Source: an uncultured Clostridia bacterium (GTDB taxonomy: Bacteria > Bacillota > Clostridia > Oscillospirales > Oscillospiraceae). Taken from it: a stretch of 64,000 nucleotides of DNA. Positions 58,651-64,000 of this stretch are shown in pieces. Within the stretch, counting starts at the first letter, position 1. Each line of letters begins with the position of its first letter. The position numbers and the translations under genes were made by a program. Under the pieces are notes generated by a model. The model saw nothing but the letters and a program-made list of their open reading frames with translations, was not told the DNA's origin and made no database searches. Where the stretch lies: the NCBI GenBank assembly GCA_947165595.1, contig CAMVAV010000007.1:1-64000 (forward strand), read 5' to 3'.

Positions 58651-59604
58651 ATGCGGATCACGGCGGCGTTGCTCTCGCTGCTGGCGCTGCTCGGCCTTGG
58701 CGGCTGCAAAAAGCCCGCCGAGGCAGGCGGGGTGACGGACAAGACCGACCCAAAAGCGCCGAAGGCGATCGAATCCAGGGACATATCGGATTTCTACGCG
58801 ACCTTCTGTCTCTCCGGCGAGTGGTCGCCGGGGCGGGTGAGCGTGTTCTACACGTTTGCCGTCAAGCCCGACGAAGCCGGCGTGCTGACGGCGTCCGAGG
58901 AAACCACGGGCGTTCGCGCGCCGGCGGACCGTGCGCTGCTGGACGCCCTGCAGAAGATCATCGACGAGCGGAAGCTTGTCGGAAAGAACGGCGAATACCG
59001 CGTCACCGCGGGGCTGCCGCCGGAGTTCCGGCCCAGCACGCTGACCGTGCGCTACGCCTCGGGCGAGCAGCTGAGCTTCACGCGCAACAACGACCCCCGT
59101 GCCGAGTGGTCGAAGGACATGTACCTCGTCTTCGCGAGCTGGTTCGCCTCGCGGGAGCTCGACGCCCTGCTTCCGCCCGAGACGGTCACGGGCACGGTGA
59201 CGAACGTCGCGCTCAAATACAGGGACGCCGGCACCGGCCGGTCGTATCGTTACGGCATCTGGTCGGAGCCGAACGAGGCGGGGCAGTATGTGCTCTTCCG
59301 GTACGCCGGCGGCGAGAAGGCAGAGGTCCCTCTCGCGGACATGCGGGCGTTCTGCGGCGGCGTCAACGAGATCATGGCTCGGTACGACCTGCGCCCCTAC
59401 GACGTTCACTCGGCGCTCTACGGCTATGAAAAAACGGCGGAGGACGAGAAGGACCCCTTCTCCACCGATTTTGCGCTGACCTTCTGGTTTGAGGACGGCG
59501 ACCAGCTCTTCATCCACACGAGCGCGCAAAGCGCCGTCGACGATCTGATGCCGCTGGCCCGCGCGCTGACGGAATACTTCGACGCGCAATTCCCGGAGGG
59601 CTGA
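58651..59604 (+). CDS. Lipoprotein of unknown function (paralogue 2)
   Basis: A 317-residue paralogue of the preceding lipoprotein with the same order of motifs: lipobox LLGLGGC, GGVTDKTDPKAPKAIESRDISDF, GEWSPGRVSVFYTFAVKPDEAGVLTASE, LTVRYASGEQLSFTRNNDPRAEW and a final EYFDAQFPEG. The linker after the Cys is shorter than in its neighbour. It is cotranscribed, with a 50-nt gap and its own ribosome site (AGGAAAGGACG). Function unknown; divergence between the copies is substantial, so both appear to be retained. Confidence 0.75.
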   Translation: MRITAALLSLLALLGLGGCKKPAEAGGVTDKTDPKAPKAIESRDISDFYATFCLSGEWSPGRVSVFYTFAVKPDEAGVLTASEETTGVRAPADRALLDALQKIIDERKLVGKNGEYRVTAGLPPEFRPSTLTVRYASGEQLSFTRNNDPRAEWSKDMYLVFASWFASRELDALLPPETVTGTVTNVALKYRDAGTGRSYRYGIWSEPNEAGQYVLFRYAGGEKAEVPLADMRAFCGGVNEIMARYDLRPYDVHSALYGYEKTAEDEKDPFSTDFALTFWFEDGDQLFIHTSAQSAVDDLMPLARALTEYFDAQFPEG

Positions 59605-59621
59605 CGAACAGGAGAACGGAA

Positions 59622-59680
59622 AAGAGCCGCAGGGCGTTCATTCACTGTAATGTGAACAGCCCTGCGGCTCTTGCTCTGTT
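59622..59680. terminator. Bidirectional terminator between the lipoproteins and the opp operon
   Basis: A long stem (59622-59640 with 59653-59672, one bulged A) with T-rich sequence on both strands (CTTGCTCTGTTT on plus, CTCTTTTCC on minus). It separates two convergent operons. Confidence 0.85.
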
Positions 59681-59709
59681 TGGTGCGGTCGCTTACCCTG
59701 CCCTCTCTT

Positions 59710-60681
59710 CTATTCGACCGCGTGGCAGGCGACGAAATGGCCCGGCTTCACCTCGCGCAGCGGCGGGGCGGATTTGCGGCACGCCTCCGTCGCGTGAGGA
59801 CAGCGCTCCGCGAAGCGGCAGGCGTCCGGCGGGTCGATGGGGCTGGGCACCTCGCCCTTGACGACGATGCGCTTCTTCTCCCGCACCGCGCGGGGATCCG
59901 CGACGGGGATGGAGGAGAGCAGCACCTGCGTGTAGGGGTGCAGCGGATTGGCGTAGATCTCCTCCGCCTCCGCGAATTCCACCATCGTGCCGAGGTACAT
60001 CACGACGATGCGGTCCGAAATGTACTTGACCACGCTCAGGTCGTGCGCGATGAACAGATAGGTCAGCCCCATCTCCTTTTGCAGCTCCCTGAGCATGTTG
60101 AGCACCTGCGCCTGAATGGAGACGTCCAGCGCGGAGATCGGCTCGTCGCAGACGACGAATTCCGGCTCCACCGCCAGCGCGCGGGCGATGCCGATGCGCT
60201 GCTTCTGCCCGCCGGAGAACTCGTGCGGGAAGCGGGACATATGGTCGCGGTTTAGCCCGACCCGGTGCAGCATCTCCACGACCTTCTCGTCCATGTTCGC
60301 GTCCGTGCACAGGCCGTGCAGCTTCATGCCGTAGCCGATGATGTCCTTGACGGTCTGGCGCGGATTGAGCGAGGAGTGCGGATTCTGGAAGATCATCTGC
60401 ACCTCCTTGTGGAAGCGCTTTTCCTCCTCCGCGTTGAGCGCGAACACATCCCTGCCCTTGAAGAGGACCTGTCCCGCGGTGGGCTTGTAGAGCTTGACCA
60501 TGCATCGGCCCGTGGTCGATTTGCCGCAGCCGCTCTCCCCTACAAGGCCGAGCGTCTCGCCCTTGTAAATGGTAAAGCTGACGTGGTCGACCGCCTTGAG
60601 CCGGTGGCGGCGCCCCACGGGGAAGTACTGGCAGAGGTCCTTTACCTCAAACAGGGGCTCGTCATAGTTTACGCGGCTCAT
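59710..60681 (-). CDS. oppF: Oligopeptide ABC transporter ATPase OppF
   Basis: A 323-residue ATPase with Walker A GESGCGKS (about 54-61), signature FSGGQKQRIGIARAL, Walker B FVVCDEPIS and the C-terminal oligopeptide-transporter domain with conserved cysteines (DACRFAERCPHATEACR) that may carry an Fe-S cluster. It overlaps oppD by 4 nt and is the last gene of the operon. Together with OppD it powers import of di- or oligopeptides, or in some Clostridia sugars or nickel. Confidence 0.93.
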   Translation of the reverse strand: MSRVNYDEPLFEVKDLCQYFPVGRRHRLKAVDHVSFTIYKGETLGLVGESGCGKSTTGRCMVKLYKPTAGQVLFKGRDVFALNAEEEKRFHKEVQMIFQNPHSSLNPRQTVKDIIGYGMKLHGLCTDANMDEKVVEMLHRVGLNRDHMSRFPHEFSGGQKQRIGIARALAVEPEFVVCDEPISALDVSIQAQVLNMLRELQKEMGLTYLFIAHDLSVVKYISDRIVVMYLGTMVEFAEAEEIYANPLHPYTQVLLSSIPVADPRAVREKKRIVVKGEVPSPIDPPDACRFAERCPHATEACRKSAPPLREVKPGHFVACHAVE

Positions 60682-61712
60682 GCCTGCCCCTCCCCCCTTC
60701 CGCGCCGAAGGTCCACCTTCGGCGCCTTTTCATGCAGCAGCCAGCAGCAGCACCGATGCTCCGGCGCGAGCTGCGTCTCCTTCGGCGGACGCTCATAGCA
60801 CACCTTCATCGCGTACTCGCAGCGCGCCGCGAACGGGCAGCCGGGCGGGGGCGCGAACAGGTCGGGCGGCGTGCCGTCGATGGGGACGAGCTTTTCGTCC
60901 TTCGCCGTGTCCAGCGTCGCGATGGAGCGCATCAGCCCCGCGGTGTAGGGATGCGCCGTCTCGTAGAATATCTGGTCCACCGTGCCCCGCTCGGCGATCC
61001 TGCCGCCGTACATGACAAGCACGCGGTCGCACATCTTGGCGATCACACCCAGATCGTGCGTGATGAGGATGATGGAGGTGCCGATCTTGTCCCGCAGCTC
61101 CTTCAGCAGATCGAGGATCTGCGCCTCGATCGTGACGTCCAGCGAGGTCGTCGGCTCGTCCGCGATGATGATGGAGGGCTTGGCGACCATGGCGATGGCG
61201 ATGACGACGCGCTGCTTCATGCCGCCCGAAAGCTCGTGCGGATACTGCTTGTAGCGGCGCTCCGGCTCGTTGATGCCGACGAGCGTCAATATCTCCAGCG
61301 CGCGGCGCTTTGCCTCCGCGCCCGTCACGCCGCGCCCGACGAACACCTCCTCGATCTGCTTGCCGACGGTCATGGTCGGGTTGAGCGAGGTCATGGGGTC
61401 CTGGAAGATGAAGCCGATCTCCGCGCCGCGAATTCTGCGCATCTCCCGGTTCGTCTTCGTGACGATCTCCTCGCCTTTATACTTGATGGAGGAGTCCTTT
61501 CCGAAAAAGCCGGGCGGCTCCGGGTTGAGCTTCAGGATGCACGAGCAGGTCACGCTTTTGCCGCAGCCGCTCTCGCCCACGATGCCGAGAATTTCGCCCT
61601 GGCGCAGGTTGAAGCTCACGTCGCGCACGGACTTGACCACGCCGCCGTAGGTCCGGAAGGAAAACTCCAGATGGCTGATTTCCAAAATGTTTTCCGCTTT
61701 GTTTTCCGCCAT
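60678..61712 (-). CDS. oppD: Oligopeptide ABC transporter ATPase OppD
   Basis: A 344-residue ATPase with Walker A GESGCGKS (about 43-50), Q-loop FQDPMTSLNP, signature LSGGMKQRVVIAIAM, Walker B IIIADEPTTSLD and the C-terminal cysteine-containing oligopeptide-transporter segment (GCPFAARCEYAMKVC). It pairs with OppF. It is preceded by oppC with a 9-nt gap. Confidence 0.94.
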   Translation of the reverse strand: MAENKAENILEISHLEFSFRTYGGVVKSVRDVSFNLRQGEILGIVGESGCGKSVTCSCILKLNPEPPGFFGKDSSIKYKGEEIVTKTNREMRRIRGAEIGFIFQDPMTSLNPTMTVGKQIEEVFVGRGVTGAEAKRRALEILTLVGINEPERRYKQYPHELSGGMKQRVVIAIAMVAKPSIIIADEPTTSLDVTIEAQILDLLKELRDKIGTSIILITHDLGVIAKMCDRVLVMYGGRIAERGTVDQIFYETAHPYTAGLMRSIATLDTAKDEKLVPIDGTPPDLFAPPPGCPFAARCEYAMKVCYERPPKETQLAPEHRCCCWLLHEKAPKVDLRRGRGEGQA

Positions 61713-61721
61713 TCCGTCACC

Positions 61722-62672
61722 TCATTCCATACCGCGCAGCCGCGGGTCGAACGCGTCGCGCAGCCCGTTGCCGAGCTGGTTGAGCGCCAGCACCGTCGTG
61801 CAGATGAAAAATGCCGGGACATAGAGCATGTGCGGCGCGATCTTGAGCATCTTCGTGCCCTCCTTCGCCAGGACGCCCCAGCTTGCCTGCGGCGGCGCGA
61901 TGCCGAGGCCGATGTAGCTCAAAAACGCCTCCTGAAAGATCGCGCCGGGGATCGCCATGGCGAGATTCGTGATGAGAAGGCCCATGATGTTCGGGATCAG
62001 CTCGCGCACGATGATGCTGAATACCGGCTCGCCCATGACGCGCGCCGCGAGGACGAACTCCTGCTCCTTGAGGCGCAGCACCTCGCCGCGCGTAAAGCGG
62101 CAGCTGCCCGCCCAGCCCGTGATGACCATGGCGACGATCAGGCTCTTCACGCCGCTGCCCAGCACGATCATCACCAGGATGCAGACGATCAGGGACGGAA
62201 TGCCGTAGATCACGTCAATGAGGCGCATGATGAGCATGTCGAGCTTCCCGCCGTAGTAGCCGCAGAAGCCGCCGATCACCGTGCCGATGACGCTGTTGAT
62301 CAGCGCCGCGGTGAGTCCGATGCTCAGCGACACGCGCGCGCCCATCCACACGCGCACCCAGAGGTCGCGCCCCAGCGAGTCGGTGCCGAGCCAGTGCGTC
62401 GCGGAGAGCCCCTGCCGCATGGCGTAGGCGTCCTGGTCGTCGAACCCGTAGCGGCTGAGCATCGGCGCGAAGATCGCGAGCAGGGCGTAGAGCGTGAGCA
62501 GCAGCAGGCTGAAGTACGCCACCTTGTTCTTGCGAATTCTGCGCCAGACCTCCTGCCAGAAGGTGAGGATCGGGCGGGAGATGGATTCCATCTGCTCCAG
62601 ATTCTTTCCGACGACCGCGAAATCCTCGTCCGTGAGGGCCCCGACAGCCGCCGCTTTCGTTTCTTCCGTCAT
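61722..62672 (-). CDS. oppC: Oligopeptide ABC transporter permease OppC
   Basis: A 316-residue permease with a cytoplasmic N-terminus of about 50 residues, six hydrophobic helices, the OppC-type THWLGTDSLGRDLWVRVWMGARVSL segment after the first helix and an EAA loop near FTRGEVLRLKEQEFVLAARVMG. It forms the channel with OppB, 12 nt downstream of that gene. Confidence 0.95.
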   Translation of the reverse strand: MTEETKAAAVGALTDEDFAVVGKNLEQMESISRPILTFWQEVWRRIRKNKVAYFSLLLLTLYALLAIFAPMLSRYGFDDQDAYAMRQGLSATHWLGTDSLGRDLWVRVWMGARVSLSIGLTAALINSVIGTVIGGFCGYYGGKLDMLIMRLIDVIYGIPSLIVCILVMIVLGSGVKSLIVAMVITGWAGSCRFTRGEVLRLKEQEFVLAARVMGEPVFSIIVRELIPNIMGLLITNLAMAIPGAIFQEAFLSYIGLGIAPPQASWGVLAKEGTKMLKIAPHMLYVPAFFICTTVLALNQLGNGLRDAFDPRLRGME

Positions 62673-62684
62673 GTCAGGCCCTCC

Positions 62685-63602
62685 TTACTTCGAAATGCGG
62701 ATGCGCGGGTCGATCAGGCCGTACAGAATATCGACGATCATGTTGCAAAACACCAGGAAAGCGCCGTAGAAGACCGTCATGCCGAGGATCATCGAATAGT
62801 CGTTGTTCTGCACGCTCTCCACGTAGTACTTTCCCATGCCGGGGATGGCGAACACGGACTCGATGACGAAGGTGCCCGTGAGCACCGACGCCACGATCGG
62901 TCCCAGGATCGTGATGACCGGCATGATGGCGTTGCGGATCTGGTGCTTCCACGTGATGCGGAAGTTCGACACGCCCTTGGCGCGCGCCGTCTTGATGTAG
63001 TCCTGCTGCACGACCTCGAGCATGCTGGCGCGCATGATGCGGGACACCGACGCCATCGTGTAGAAGCCGAGGCCGACGGAGGGCAGGATCGTGTAGGTGA
63101 TATCCTTGTATTGCGCTATGGGGAGCAGGCCCCACTTGTAGCCGAAGAAATGCTGCAGGATCGCTCCCATGATGAAGTCGGGGACGCTGGTGCCGATCAC
63201 GGCGACGATGACGAAGAACAGGTCGATCCCGTTGCCGCGGTTGAGCGCCGACATCACGCCGAACACAAGTCCGAAGGAAATGGCGAAGCACAGGGCGCGC
63301 AGGCCGAGGTCCGCCGAGTAGGGAAAGCTGCTGGCAAGCAGGGCGTTCACCGTCTGTCCGGGGTACTTGGTGGAGTAGCCGAAGTTGCCGTGGAGCAGAT
63401 TCCCGAGGTAGGTGAAATACTGCTCGATGAGCGGCTTGTCGAAGCCGTAGTAGTGCGCGAGGTTCTCCCGCGCCGTGGCGGAGATCTTCGGGTCGCTGAA
63501 CGGTCCGCCGGGCATCAGGCGCGCGAGGAAGAACACGACCGTCGCCAGCACGAACACCGTGAGCAGCGAAATCCCGATCCGTTTCAGGATGTATTTTCTC
63601 AT
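62685..63602 (-). CDS. oppB: Oligopeptide ABC transporter permease OppB
   Basis: A 305-residue permease with six transmembrane helices. It has the OppB-type first helix (LLTVFVLATVVFFLARLMPGG) and the EAA loop MRASMLEVVQQDYIKTARAKG, then VIESVFAIPGMGKYYVESV. It is separated from the binding-protein gene by a terminator-like hairpin. Confidence 0.95.
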   Translation of the reverse strand: MRKYILKRIGISLLTVFVLATVVFFLARLMPGGPFSDPKISATARENLAHYYGFDKPLIEQYFTYLGNLLHGNFGYSTKYPGQTVNALLASSFPYSADLGLRALCFAISFGLVFGVMSALNRGNGIDLFFVIVAVIGTSVPDFIMGAILQHFFGYKWGLLPIAQYKDITYTILPSVGLGFYTMASVSRIMRASMLEVVQQDYIKTARAKGVSNFRITWKHQIRNAIMPVITILGPIVASVLTGTFVIESVFAIPGMGKYYVESVQNNDYSMILGMTVFYGAFLVFCNMIVDILYGLIDPRIRISK

Positions 63603-63618
63603 ATGCGGTTTTCTCCCC

Positions 63619-63661
63619 CAAAAACCGGGGCACAGACGGCGGCATGCGCCGTCTGTGCCCC
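63619..63661 (-). terminator. Intercistronic terminator between binding protein and oppB
   Basis: On the minus strand a stem of about 15 bp (63647-63661 with 63627-63642) is followed by GGTTTTTGG. It probably lets through only part of the transcription into oppBCDF. Confidence 0.75.
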
Positions 63662-63710
63662 GACCGGATTGAATGCTTCTGTGGGTTTTTGCCGGGGCGC
63701 TCCGAGGAAA

Positions 63711-64000
63711 TCAGCCGACCTTATCCGCGAACATATAGTTGTAGTTGAGGCCGATGAAGTACGACTGCAGATTCTGCACCTTGTCGGAGACCAGGTAGTG
63801 GACCTCGCGCAGCTGCAGCGGGACCAGCGCGCCGTCCTCGAGCAGCGTCGACTCCGCGCCGAAGAGGGCGTCCATGCGCGGCTTGCCGCGGGTCGTCTTG
63901 GCGGTGTCGAGATAGGTGTCATAGGTGTCGCTGTGGTAGTTGAGGTAGTTGTAGCCGGAGCTGCTGTACCAAAGCTCCAGATAGCTGTACGGGTCGGAAT
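63711..64000 (-). CDS. Peptide ABC transporter substrate-binding protein, C-terminus (partial)
   Basis: Only the last ~96 codons are in the window; the gene continues past the right edge. The reading ends DGALVPLQLREVHYLVSDKVQNLQ ... NYMFADKVG with TGA at 63711-63713. The pattern (small charged helix, VPL strand, then the conserved final beta strand) is that of family 5 solute-binding proteins (OppA/DppA). It is the first gene of the opp operon, consistent with the hairpin that follows. Confidence 0.8.
   Translation of the reverse strand, partial: SDPYSYLELWYSSSGYNYLNYHSDTYDTYLDTAKTTRGKPRMDALFGAESTLLEDGALVPLQLREVHYLVSDKVQNLQSYFIGLNYNYMFADKVG

Noticed and set aside
1..64000. tRNA or rRNA genes
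   Set aside because: No cloverleaf with a GTTCRANNC arm and no rRNA-like conserved stretch was found on reading both strands; a tRNA finder would be decisive.

Overview
The window is G+C-rich DNA with tightly packed genes and Clostridia-type content: SLH-domain remnants, Cys-anchored lipoproteins, MsmX/Lpl-type sugar ABC transporters, a TRAP transporter, a dCache hybrid histidine kinase and a CotH-type kinase. I infer a gut-type, high-G+C member of the Oscillospiraceae/Ruminococcaceae. No tRNA, rRNA, CRISPR array or phage module was seen.

Layout. 0-8.5 kb: the end of an unknown gene, a decayed SLH/carboxypeptidase gene, a molybdate ABC transporter (modABC, minus strand), a divergent IclR regulator, and a molybdenum-cofactor operon (MoeA-like, moaA, moaC, moaB/mog, moaE-like). 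8.5-14.1 kb: a two-component system (minus) divergent from a polyphosphate-polymerase (VTC) domain gene, a DUF4956 membrane protein and a membrane-anchored CotH kinase. Their shared control region holds four hexamers spaced exactly 11 nt apart. 14.2-18.8 kb: a glutathione peroxidase, a truncated sensor and a chimeric reading frame joining a peptide-binding-protein fragment to a hybrid histidine kinase; this looks like a deletion scar.

18.9-55.6 kb is a large pectin/uronate utilisation region. A ten-gene minus-strand operon (30.5 to 18.9 kb) encodes a GH4 glycosidase, an MsmX-type ATPase, KduI, KduD, an esterase, Eda, KdgK, UxaC, UxaB and UxaA; a MITE-like element sits between uxaB and uxaA. 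A second minus-strand operon (42.4 to 31.4 kb) encodes a sugar ABC transporter (two permeases, binding protein, ATPase), five small membrane proteins of unknown role, a GH28 polygalacturonase and a GH105 hydrolase. Around these lie an AraC regulator, a pectinesterase, a TIM-barrel isomerase, and a carboxylesterase/GH31 pair. A plus-strand operon follows with a TRAP transporter, UxuA, UxuB, a GntR regulator and a KdgF-like cupin, preceded by a perfect GTATAC-centred palindrome over the promoter. The depolymerases and esterases lack signal peptides, so I infer that oligogalacturonides and uronates are imported first and degraded in the cytoplasm to KDG, then by KdgK and Eda to pyruvate and glyceraldehyde 3-phosphate.

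55.6-64 kb: a hairpin-rich gap, a beta-helix lipoprotein, two tandem paralogous lipoproteins, and an oligopeptide ABC operon (binding protein, OppB, C, D, F) that runs off the right edge.
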